From positions 1,034,059 through 1,056,408 of the forward strand of contig MU646323.1 in assembly GCA_026770585.1 (NCBI GenBank): DNA of 22,350 bases, in the 5' to 3' direction. The number at the start of each line of letters is the position of its first letter. The first letter of the stretch is position 1. Shown here one piece after another: positions 8,597-20,531 of the stretch. Source of the DNA: Baffinella frigidus. Taxonomy: Eukaryota; Cryptophyceae; Cryptomonadales; Baffinellaceae. The translations under genes were made by a program, and so were the position numbers. Below the pieces are notes generated by a model. The model saw nothing but the letters and a program-made list of their open reading frames with translations. It was not told where the DNA came from and did not search any database.

Positions 8597-11500
8597 GGCT
8601 GAGGGTTTAGGGTTTAGGGTTTAGGGTTTAGGGTTTAGGGTTTAGGGTTGAGTCGCACCTCGCTGCGCTTCTTGAAGTCCATCTGACCCTTCATCGCATC
8701 CGCGAGAATCTGCCGAGAGCGGGAGAACAGTTTCAATCAACCACCTCGTTTCTAAGTTGAAAGAAGTTGGGGTCAATTGACTTTTACAAACTCCCCGGCC
8801 TGACAGTGCACTTAGCAGCGACCGGGGACTTTTTCACCTTGAATTCAATTCAATGTGAAATTCCGGTTAGGTTCCAGGGCAATGGATAAGATTCCAGTAG
8901 AAATAGTTTAGATGGACTGTGTCCGTGAAGCCCTCGGTGGCTGCTCAGTGGTTGGGGCCTAGAACCTGCAAGGACATCTTGCACATAAGGTGTTTCTAAA
9001 CCCTACATCAAAGGCTTTTCTAGAAGGCTTTGCTAGGCCCTAAATCGATGGGGGTGCGTACCAGCAGGGGCTTCTCGTACACCAGGACGTGCCTGGTTTG
9101 GTGTTTGAGGATTAGGGTTTAGGGTTTCGGATGTAAGGTGTAGGGTTTAGACTTTGTGGTTCAGGGTTTGTGGTGTAGGGTTTAGTGTTTAGGGTTCAGA
9201 GTTAAGGGTTTAGGGTTTAGGGTTCAGGGTTCAGGGTTCAGGGTTTAGGGGTTTGCCGGTTGGCGCCGGACGGATCAAGCGCGTGGTCCAGAAGGGGCAC
9301 GATCATATCCGAGCGGATGTTTCCTGTGGGTTTGTACCAGGAACGGATTTTAAATCGATGTAGCGGAATATACATAGATGTACAAGCGGTATAACTGCGT
9401 GTATAATAGTAATACTTCAGTGGTACGAAACGGATGACTTGTAAGCTGTAACGTCAAGTGGCGGGTCGCGCCGGAGGGATCGAGCGCATGGTCCAGAAGG
9501 GGCACGATCATATCCGAGCGGATGTTTCCTGCGGGTTTGTACCAGAAACGGGGTTTACAAAGATGTATACACATTAAAACTGCGCGTATAATACTTGCCT
9601 GGTACGTTCTGTGCCAGGGAAGGGGAGTGCGCTGACCGTGAAATCGACACTAAATTCAACCCTAAACCCGACACACTAATCCGTAATCCCTGTGGGTTAC
9701 GCTAATCCCTATTCCCTCAATCCTCAGCGCGGACCGCGCGGTATAACTGCGTGAATAATAGTATTAGTACGTCTGTGGTACAAAATGGGTGAGTTGTAAG
9801 CGGCGGGGTAATAATAAAGTGGCAGGTCGCGCCGGGTGCGGCGATTCTGGTTTGGGATTGAGAAAACCGTGCATAGCGACGGCTCATGATAGGGACCAGG
9901 ATTCAGGGTTGAGTGTGTAGGGTGTGGGGTTTAGGGTTTAGGGTGTAGGGTTTAGTGTGTAGGGTGTAGTGTTTCGGGTTGAGGATTGAGCGCACCGTGC
10001 ACGGCGACGGCGCGGCGGTACGCATGCTCATCACCCACGTACCGCACCACCACCCCACCGCTCACCTCAACACTCTACACTCAACCCTACCACCACTTTC
10101 CACAATTTTGGACGGAATTGTTTGGGGGTGGTGGGTGGGTGAGCGCACCGTGCATAGCGACGGCGCGGCGGTAGGCGTGCTCATCGCCCACGTACCGCAC
10201 CACCACCTTGTTTGGGGTGCTTGGGGTTTAGCTTAGGGTACACGGTTTAGGGTTTAGTGGTTTATGTTTTACATTTTGTGCTTTAGGGGTTAGGGTTAGG
10301 GGTTCGGGGTTAGGGGTAAGAGGTTAGGGTTCAAGGGTTTAGGTAGGCGTGCTCATCACCCACGTAACGCACAACTACCTGGTTTAGGCTGCTTAGGGTT
10401 GAGCGCAGGGTTAACGCTCAGGGTTTAGGTTGTGGGGGTTTGTGAAACGTGTTTCGTGTTTCGGGGTTCGGTTTTCCAGTTTCATTTGTTTCGGGTTTCG
10501 GGTTCGGCACCAGGCGGTCGGTCTTGAGGCAGACGCCCGGGACCCACGCCCCGCCTGTCTTCTTCCTCTACTCGGTCGACCGTTTCGGGTTTCGGGTTTC
10601 GGGTTTCGGGTTTCGGGTTTCAGGGTTCGGGTGTCGAGTTTCGGGTTCTGTACTTTTCCGGTGCCGGGTATCCAGCTTCAGTTTTCAGCACATGGCGGGC
10701 ATGTAACACGTTTACGGTTTCGGGTTTCGTGTTTCATTTTTGGATTTCGGGTTTCGGGTTTCCAGTTTCAATTCCGGGTTTCAAGTTTCATTTTCATTTT
10801 CGGGGTTCGGGTTCGGCACCAGGCGGTCGGTCTTGAGGCAGACGCCCGGGACCCACGCCCCGCCTGTCTTCTTTCGCTTGTCTTTCGAGGTCATGTGGTG
10901 GTCCAGCTTGTACCTGGTTTCGGGATTAGGATTTAGGGTGTAGGTTTTGGGGGATTGAAATGGTTTGAGGGGAAAAAATATTGAACAACCAAATCGGGCT
11001 TTGAATTGCCCATCCACAACGGGGGTAGAACAGGCTCGCCACCTGTTCAAAACAAAACCCTCCCCTAAACCCTAAACCCTGAACCCCTCCAAACCCTCCC
11101 CATACCTGTCCAAAACGAGCCCGTCCCTGTCCCCGGCCAGCTCGAGCCGTTTCGCAAACCTTAAACCAGAACCCCTAAACCCCAAACACCTGTCAACAAC
11201 CCCTCCCGCCCCAAAAAACCACACCAGGCTACAAAAATCCCCCATCCAAACCGGGGGTAACACGCTCAAAACCTGTTCAAAACGAGCCGCTACACTAAAC
11301 CCGTAAACCATAAACCCCAAACCTCTATCAACCCTCCCCACACCTGTTCAAAACGAGCCCATCCCGATCCCCGGCCAACTTGAGCTGTTTAGCAAACCCT
11401 AAACCAGAACCACGAAACCCCAAACACCTAGCAACGACCTCTCCCGCCCCAACAAACCACACCAGGCTACGAAAATCCCCCATCCAAATCGGGGGTAACA

Positions 11501-14500
11501 CAGGCTCACAACCTGTTCAAAACGAGCCGCTGCGCTAAAACCTTGAACCCGTAAGCCCCTATTAACCCTCCCCATACCTGTTCAAAACAAGGCCATCCCT
11601 GTCCCCGGCAAGCTTGAGACGTTTCGCGAACTTGCGCGCCCAGCCTCCCCGCACCGCTAGCTGGATGAGGAGGGCAGATGCATCCTTCCGCCCCTCTCGC
11701 GCCTTCTGCTTTGATGATCAGGATTTAGCATTGAGGGGCGAGGGTTGAGGCTGGTTGGTGTTTGGTGTCTGGTGCCCTCAACACCAAACACCAGACACCA
11801 AACACAGGATGAGCAGCCCCCACCCTCCCCGCACGGCTAGCTGGATGAGCAGCGCGCATGCGTCCTTCCGCTTTTCTCGAGCTTTCTGCTTGCGGGGGGA
11901 GGCTTAAGAGGTTGGCGTTTGGTGTTTGGTGTTTTAAGGGTTTGGTGGTAAGGGTTTGGAGTTTGGAGTTTGGAGTCTGGATTTTGGTCTTAGGGTTTCG
12001 GGTTTCGGGTTTCGGGTTTCGGGTTGAGGGTTCAAGGTTTAGGGTTTAGGGTTTCGGCCTTAGGGTCTAGGGTTTCGGCCTTATGGTTCAGAGTTTAGCG
12101 TTTAGGGTGGGGGGCTTGCCGCTTTCTTGATTCTGTCGCGTTCGAACTTGCCCCGCGCGATCCGCTGGATGTTCAGGCACGCTCGCACCTGGGTTAGAAA
12201 TCGGGGTTTAGGGTTTAGGGTGTCGGGGTTATGGTTTATGGTTTATGGTTTATGGTTTAGGGTTTAGGTTTTAGGGTTTGGGGTTTAGGGTTTAGGGTAC
12301 GGGGATTGAAGCTTAGGTTTTAGGGGGCCCGCGTCAACATCTGAGACATACATGAGACACAAAACAACATGGATATTCATAAAACATGGATACGACCATC
12401 ACATTCCACGTAAACATGGATATTTCCATCGTGGCAGGCCAAACCCTGAACCCTAAACCTTACCCCCAAACCCTCAACCCTCAACCCTCAACCCCCAACC
12501 ATCAACCCCCTCAACCCCCAACCATCAACCCCCAACCCCAAACCCTGAACCTTACCCACCCAACCCACAACCCTGGAGCCCTTAACCCCCGCACCTGTTC
12601 CAGCATCTTCATCGATTTTCTGTGCGACACCCGCCCGACATGCCCTCTGTTTTCGGGTAAACCCGGACTCCTGAACCCTGAACAATAAACCTTACCCCCC
12701 CCAACCCTGAACCCTGAACCCTGAACCCTGAACCCTGAACGCTAAACGCTGAACCATGAACCCTCAGCCCCTTTACCCTATTCCAAACCCCAAACGTTTC
12801 ACCCCACTCCTTACACCTGAAACCCCACACCCTCATCCCTAACCCCCCGCACTTGTTCGAGCATCTTCGTCGAGTTTCTGTGCGCCACCCGTCCGACATG
12901 CCCTCTGTTTGAGGGGCTGAACCCTGAACCCTCAAGCCGCAAGCCTCAACCATACCCTCAAGCCTCAAACCTCAAGCCTGAACACCTAAACCTGGAACCC
13001 TGAAACCTAAACCCTGACTCCTGACTCCTGACTCCTAAAGCAAAAGCAAAACCCTAGACCCCCGCACCTGTTCCAGCATGTTCATCGAGTTTCTGTGCGC
13101 CACCCGCCCGACATGCCCTCTGTTTGAGGGGTTGGGGTTCAGAGTTCAGGGCTTAGGGTTCAGGGTACATAGTTCAGGGTTTCGGGTTTAGAGTTTGGGG
13201 TTTATGGTTCAGGGTTCAGGGTTCAGAGTTCAGGGTTTAGGATTTAGAGTTTAGGGTTTAGGGTTTGGGGTTTAGGGCTTAGGGTTTAGGGTTTAGGGTT
13301 TAGGGTTTAGGGTTCAGGGTTTAGGGTTTAGGGTTTGCGGTGGGGGGCAGCACCTGTACACCCTCCCGACCGTCCTCGCCGCAGCGTTCTTTTGCGCGGG
13401 TGTCTCCCGCCCCCTGTCGGGTGTAGGGTTGGGAGTTTAGGATTCAGGGTTTAGGATTCAGGGTGTAGAGTATGGAGTTTAGTCGCTTTGCAAAAGAAAT
13501 GTAAGCGTAAACTTCTAAAAGCGAAGTTCAGAGAGGGTTAGGTGCTAGCCTGCCACCCTTAGCCTTGTTGGCCTTCCGCGCTACGAACCCCCGGTTTCGG
13601 GTTTCGAGCTGAGGGTTGCGGGTTCAGGGCATAGCGTGTAGGGCGCAGGGTTTAGCCACTTGACAGAAAAAATGCTACAAGCTAGGGAGCAAGCTAAAGT
13701 GAGGGTTGGGTGCCTGCCGCCTGCCGCCCTTGGCCTTGTTGGTCTTACGCACCGCGAACCCCCGTTACATCTTCTGTAGGTCCTGAACCCTAAACCCTGA
13801 ACCCTACACCGTGGTTTCTGGGTTCAGGGTTTAGTGGGTTTAGCCACTTTACAAACGATTTGTAAAATCGACTTTTCAAAAATTAACTTGAGGGGCGGGG
13901 GGGGTGCCTGGTGCCCTTGGCCTTGTTGGCCTTCCGCACCGCGAACCCCCGGTACATCTTCTGCAGCTCTGTCGCCGCATGTGCCTGTGGTGATTGGTGT
14001 TTAGGATTTAGCCACTTTACAAAAATAAACACAGGCAGGGGATTTATTGGGTTTATTTACCATTTATTGGATTTGTTTATCGTCCCTGAATGTGCTTATC
14101 AAGCAAGTGGCTTGGCCCTATCCCAGAGTCTATACCCTGAGGCCTCAAAGCTCTTACGGACAGCGAACCTCCAGTACGTCTTTTGCAGTTATGTGGCCAC
14201 ATGTGACTGTGGTTCAGAGATTAGGGTTTAGGGTTTAGGGTTTAGGGTTTAGCGTTTACGGTTCAGGGTATAGCGTTTGGGAGTAGGGTTTGGCCACTTT
14301 ACAAAAAAGAAATTCAGGGAGGCCGCATGTGCCTGCGGGAGATGGGGTTTAGGGTTTAGAGCTTTACTAGTTCCATTATGGTCCGTTGTGTCGTAATTTC
14401 CGATACCCACTAGCAACCAATCAACACTTTCACAGAGAGTCCCCCTCGAAGACACTACAGTAGGGCTATGCCTAGGGCCCTGTGGTGGTCCTAGGGGGGG

Positions 14501-17500
14501 TGAAGTACCTCTTTCGCCTTGACCCCTGCATTCTTCTTCCCAGGAAACGGGCTTGCATCCTTCTTCCTCCCCCCACCTGGTTTAGGGTTCAGGGTTTACG
14601 GTTCAGGGTTTAGGGTTCAGGGTTTCGGGTTTCGGGTTTCGGGTTTCAAGTTTCCGGCTTCGGGTTTCTTCGGGTTTCTTCGGGTTTCTTCGGGTTTCTT
14701 CGGGTTTCTTCGGGTTTCGGGCCCCACCCAACAACCGCTCCTCCTCCTCATCCTCCTCCTCGCTCATCCCCCCCCGCCCCCCCTTCCCCCCCCGCCCCGC
14801 GGCCCCTTTTGTACCCTTCACCCCCTTACCCGCCCCCTTACCCTGGCTGGCTGCCGCTACGGGAGAGCCCCGGCGGGACAGAGGGGCTTCGCTGTCGGCT
14901 GTTGGGAGGCGTTGAGGAGGGTCGAGCCGCACCTGGCGGAGGGTTTCAGTTTCGGGTTTTGGTTTCTGGTTTTGGTTTTTTTTGTTTGTTTTTTGGGTTT
15001 AGGGTGTGGTGTTTGGTGTTTGGTGTTTGGTGTTTGGTGTTTGGGGACTGTGGGTTGTGGTTCAGGTTTGGGTTTGGGGGTTGGGGTTTGGAGTTTTCAG
15101 GTTTTGGGATTAGAAATTAGGGAGTGGGGTTCAGGGACTGTAGTTCATGGTTTACGTTTCAGGGCTGAGTGTTCAGGGTTGAGGGTGTGCCACGTGGACT
15201 GCGGGTAGTGGTTGACGTGTCAGGGTCCAGGGTTCGGGGGTATACCATGTGGACTCGGGTTGAAGTCTATGTTTCAGGGCTTCGGGGTTTGGGTGTCCGG
15301 GCTGTGGTACGTGCTCTGGTTCAGGGACTTAATCTCAGACAATGTATTAAAAAAAGGGTTTGTCACCGGTTATGAGCCTGCTATTTTCTACGAAATTACT
15401 ACATAATTTTACAATATTAGGTATACATCATTTTACAATATTAGGTATACATCAAGTGTGTGTGTGTGTATAGTAAATTTTGTACAAAACAGCAGGCGCA
15501 TAACCAGTGACAACCCCTTTTAGAAAAGGCTTTTCTGGGATGAGACTGTAGGTCATGGTTTACGTTTCAGGGCTCAGGATTTTGGGGGTTGGGGTATACC
15601 ACGTGACCGCGGTACGTGCTCTGGATCTTGAGGGCAGCCGCTTCCCTCTTCCGTGCCTCTGCCTTGGCCTTCGCCGCAGCACCCGGGACCACCTGCCGTG
15701 CGGGTGAATAAATTTATTCAGAATAAATTAATTAATTTAGGGTAAATGTATTAATCCAGGAAAACCCCGCACAAGGCCGTCCCTAGTTTGCAGACCCTGG
15801 ATATAGGTTATGCGTGTTTGTAAAGTGGCTTGCGTCTGCTCTGGATTTTGAGGGCAGCCGCCTCTCTTTTCCTTGCTTCCACCTTTGCTTTCGTCGCAGC
15901 ACCCGAAACAACCGAAGTTTACCCAATATTATATAATATTAGGTATACATCATGCACCAGACCATCCCTCAGCTGACGAAACCGCTCAACTCGCACTCGT
16001 GGCCCCAAACCCCCAACCCCCGAACCCGAAGCCCTAACCCCTGACTCCCACCACTTGATTCCTCTCTCTTCCTTGCTTCTGCTCTTGCCTTTGTCGCAGC
16101 GCCCGGGACAACATGCTAGGGTTCAGGGTTCAGGGTTTAGGGTTCAGGGTTTAGGGTTGAGGGTTTAGGGTTTAGGGTTTAGGGTTTAGGGTTTGAGGTT
16201 TAGGGTTTAGGGTTCAGGATTTAGGGTTCAGGATTTAGGGTTTAGGGTTTGGGGCTTAGCGTTTATGATTTACCTAGGGTCTAGGCGTCAGAGAACGCGC
16301 GCAGACCCTGGGTACTCCCTCAACCCTTAACCCTACAAAAACCAACCCGAAAGCATCACCCCCTGCCTCGCACCTCCTGGTGCGTGGCGAAGGCGCTGAA
16401 CCCTAAACCCTAAGCCCTCAGCTGGCCAAAACCCTGAAGCTGGTCTTAACTCTCAACTCGAAACCATGACTAACCCCTGACTCGCACCTCTTGGTGTCTC
16501 GGCAATCCCACCGATCCTGACTTGGTCCTTGCCACAGAACGCCTGGCTCCAACCCCGTTTTTCGTGGCAAACCCTCACGCTGGTCTGACCTCTAAATCCT
16601 CAACTCTAGCCCCTGGCTCAAACCTCTCTTTGTTCGTGGCGAAGTCGACGGCCCTGAACCCTACACCCTAAGCCCTAAGCTGGCCAAACCCCTAAAGCTG
16701 GTCTAAACTCGAAACTCGAAATTCAGACCCATGACTCGCACCTCTTGGTGCGTCCGCAATCCCGCCGGCGCTGCCTCTTTCCTCGCCACTGCAGGCCTGG
16801 CTCCCACCCCGTTTTTCGTGACAAACCCTGACGCTGGTCTGACCTCTAAACCCTCAATCCTAGCCCCTGGCTTCAACGTTTCTGCTCGTTGCGAAGTCGA
16901 CGGCCCTGAACCCCTCAACCCTACGCTGTCACCTGAACCCTATACCCTTAACCCCAAGCTGGCCCAAACCCTAAAGCTGGTCTAAACTCTAAAGTCTTAA
17001 ACTCGAAATTCAGACCCCTGACTCGCACCTCTTGATGCGTCGGCAATCCCGCCGGCGCTGCCTCTTTCCTCGCCACTGCAGGCCTGGGTGGGGGTTTAGG
17101 GTTTAGGGATTCGGGTTACGGTAAGGGGGCTGGGGTTCAGGGTTTCGGGTGTAAGGGGGCTAGGGTTTAGGGTTTCGGGTGTAAGGGGGCTAGGGTGTAA
17201 AGCACCCTGGCTCGGTCCTCGCCACAGAAGGCCTGGTTGGGGGATTAGGGTTGAGGGATTAGGGTGTATGGTTTAGGGTTTAGGGTAGGTTGGCGTCAGG
17301 GGGATAGGGTTTAGGGTTTAGGGGGCTAGGGTTTAGGGTTTAGGTTTAGGGTGGTGAGTTAGGTGTTCAGTGTTCATTGGGCTAGGGTTTAGTGTTCAGG
17401 GGTTTGAGTTGAGTGTTTAGTGTTCAGGGGTTGGAGTTGAGTGTTTAGTGTTCAGGGGTTCGAGTTTAGTGTTCTGGGTGTAGGTGTCGGGGATGTTCAT

Positions 17501-20489
17501 AGGAGGTCCAGCCGACCCTGACTCGGTCCTTGCCACCGCAGGCGTGGCTTGGGGATCAGGGTTTAGGGTTTATGGGGCTAGATTTTAATTTGTATGGTTC
17601 AGTGTTCTGTGTTTAGGTTTTAGTGCGTAGGGTTCAGTATTCAGTGTTCAGTGATTAGTGATCAGTGTTCAGTGAGTGTTGAGTGTTGAGTGTTGAGTGT
17701 TGAGTGTTGCGTGTTGAGTGTTGACTGTTGAGTGTTGAGGGTTCAGGATGTACCCAGCGGAGGCAGCAGCAGCAGCAGCCGGAGCAGCAGCAGCAGCAGC
17801 CGGGAGGGCGACGGGACGGGACCCTAATTCCTAAGCCAGCCCCACCTCCCTAAACCCCTAAACCCTCAACCATAAACAACCATAAACCCGAGAACCCTAC
17901 ACACTTTAGGGTGTAGGATGCACCCATCAGAAGCCGCAGGAGGAGCAGCCGGGGCAGCCGGGGCGGGGAGGCCGGCGGTTTTCGGGTCGGGCCCCCCTGA
18001 ACCCTGACCCCCCGAACCTTGAACCCGAAACCCTTGGTGGAGGAGCAGCAGGCGCCGGGAGGGCTACGGGACGGAACCCTAATCTCTAGACCAGCACCTC
18101 CCCCCCAAACCCCTAAACCCTAAACCCTGAACCCTCAACAACCATACACCCGAGAACCCTACTCGGTTTAGTGTGTAGGGCGTACCCAGTAGAAGCTGTA
18201 GAAGGAGCAGCCGCAGGAGCCGGGGGCGCGACGGGACGGAAGATGAACAGGTGCCACACCTGGGTTGGGGTGTGGGGGTTGGGATTTAGGGTTTAGGGTC
18301 ATGATCGAGGGTTGGGGGTTGGGGGTTGAGGGTTGAGGGTTGAGGGTTGAGGGTTTAGGGTTTAGGGTTTAGGGTTCAGGGTTCATGGTATAGGTTTTAG
18401 GGTTCCGTGCTAGGGTCAGGGTTGGGAGCAGGAGCAGGAGGGGCCGGGTTACTAGGGTATTCTCGCGGGCTAGTTCGACCCCGAACCCCATAACCTAAGC
18501 CCTCAACTTAAACCCTATACCATCCTTGGGGTCTGGGGTTGAGAGGTTACCGGAGAGTCCTCGTGGAGCGCCAGCTTGAGAGACTCGTCTTTCTTCTTCT
18601 GCTTCTTCTCTATCACTCTCAAGCCTGGAGATGAGTGATCCAAAAGTCTAAGCGCCTTGAGACGAGCCCGCCTCGGTGAATTGGGGGTCCTCAAAAGGAG
18701 AGCCTCATAACCTGGTGCAGTGGTAATCCTCAAGGGTTACCGGGCGCTGGGGATCCTCAAAGGGTTGCCCAAAGCCTTAACCTAAACCATATACCCTCGT
18801 TGGGGTTAGGGTGTAGGGGTTACCGGAGTGTCCTCGCGGGCTAGGTCGCGTCACGATTCCAAGTTTTAGAGTTTTGTTGTTTGTGGTTTGGGGTGTGAGG
18901 TTGAGGGTGTGGGCTTTACCGTAGTGTCCTCGCGGGCAAGGTCGCGTAGCGCGAGCTTGAGTGACTTGTCCGATGTGATTGTCACCTGTGTCAGGGTGTA
19001 GGGTTGTGGTTTAGGGTTCAGGATTTCGGGTCTAGAGGGGAAAGAGCAAAACGGGGCGGTTTCTGAGGACGGGATCAGGTTGTTATCGACGTCGCGGTAC
19101 TTAATCTGGTTGGCAGGCTATTCTTAAGTTGACACGCCGGGTTCGTGGTACAGAAGTCAACTTTGGAGAAGGAAGGAGCCCGGGCTCACCAAATTGGTGA
19201 GCCCAAAAAGACTGCGGCAGCGCAAGTTTTCGGGGGATGAGACCAGGTTGTCCCACACGAGATGGCCCAAAACGGTGTTTTAACTTGAATCTGTCACCGC
19301 ATTAGATCAGATAAAATAGCGAAACGGGGCGGTTTCGGGGGACGAGACCAGGCCGTCATCGACGTTGCGGTACTTGATCTTCGCGCCGGGGAATCCAAAC
19401 TCGTCCTGACGGACTGTCCTAAAGTTGACATGCCGGGTTTCCGGTACAAATTCGTCAACTTTGGAGCGGAAAAGAGGTTTCGGGGGGAGGGGTCACCAGG
19501 TCTTCATCGGAGTCGCGGTACTTGATTTTCGCGCCAGGGAATCCAAACTCCTCCTCGACTGCCGTTTTCAGCTGCGTATAGTCGAGCCCGGAGCGCTGTA
19601 GGGGCCCGGATTTAGGGTTTAGGGTGTAGGGTTGAAGGTTGAGGGGTTAGGAATGAGGGGTTTAGAGGTTTAGTGGTTAGGGTGCATCCGTCTGAGTTTA
19701 GGGAACTCCAAACTCATCCTGCATGGCCGGTTTCAGCTGATCCGGGCAGGGTTAGAGTTTAGAGGGTTAGTGGTTGTGGTTTGGGGGCTTGGGTTATGGC
19801 TGAGGGTTCACGGTACAGGTTTAGGGGCTTAAGTTTAGGACAACTTCCGTTTCTACAGTCTCGTTTGGGTTAAGAGTGCATCCTTCTGGGTTCAGCATTG
19901 AAGGCTTAGGGCTCAGGGTTGAGGGTTTAGTACCTGGAGTTGAACGACGCGCGTCGTTCAAATCAGGGTTCAGGGTTTAGAGTCTATGGTTTATGGTTTA
20001 TGGTGTATGGTGTATGGCTCAGGGTTTAGGGTTTAGTACCTGGAGTTGAACGACGCGCGTGTCGTCATCGAGGTGGCATTTGCAGCGCAGCTCCCCTCCG
20101 TCCTCCTGGTGTAGGGTTAGGGTTAGGGTTCAGGGTTCATAGTTTAGGAGAGATGTGCTGACGTTATTGTAAAGCAACACGAGCAGAGGGAGGTGAATTT
20201 TTGCGAAGTGACTGCTGCATCAGCCGCTTCACAAAATGTCATCTCAATGTCGTGATAGAGAGAGGGCGACAAAAAAATCAAAAAGAGACGATGCAGTGCA
20301 GTGATGGAGATTATTTTCCTCTTAATCCTGTTAATATATTCTTTTCTCAGAGGAGACGACTTGACCGTGCTTCTCCTCAGAGGGACTTTGGGGGAGAACC
20401 TCGAAAGAGCCGTCGCCGAACTTCTTGTTGGGGCTGAGCGCGTTGAGCGACTCCTCCAGCTGCGCCACGCGCGCGGCCAGCGCCTGCAC

Positions 20490-20531
<42 letters not shown>

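Larger units (their letters stand above)
11050..11577. repeat. Tandem repeat of about 235-240 bp with C-rich telomere-like units, intron 16
   Basis: Two and a half units (about 11106-11343 and 11344-11577), each starting with the 3' end of exon 16 and its donor and containing CCGGGGGTAACAC and CCTGTTCAAAACGAGCCGC. Repeats are CCCTAAA on the plus strand, opposite to most introns. Confidence 0.8.
12434..13050. repeat. C-rich telomere-like arrays between exon 14 copies
   Basis: CCCTGAA, CCCTCAA and CCCCAAC units on the plus strand at 12434-12590, 12688-12845 and 12915-13050. Orientation switches just beyond exon 14 at about 13125. Confidence 0.9.

Noticed and set aside
8350-8600. CRISPR-like regular repeats
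   Set aside because: Units are 7 bp and degenerate with no spacers. This is eukaryotic low-complexity sequence.
10430-10936. Plus-strand open frame full of GFRVSGF-type repeats
   Set aside because: It is translation of TTTCGGG arrays, and it runs antisense over exon 17. No codon structure or domain is present.
14519-15208. Long plus-strand open frame (229 codons)
   Set aside because: It is antisense to exons 10 and 11 and dominated by telomere-like variants and C/T-rich sequence. The minus strand has the splice-consistent coding signal.
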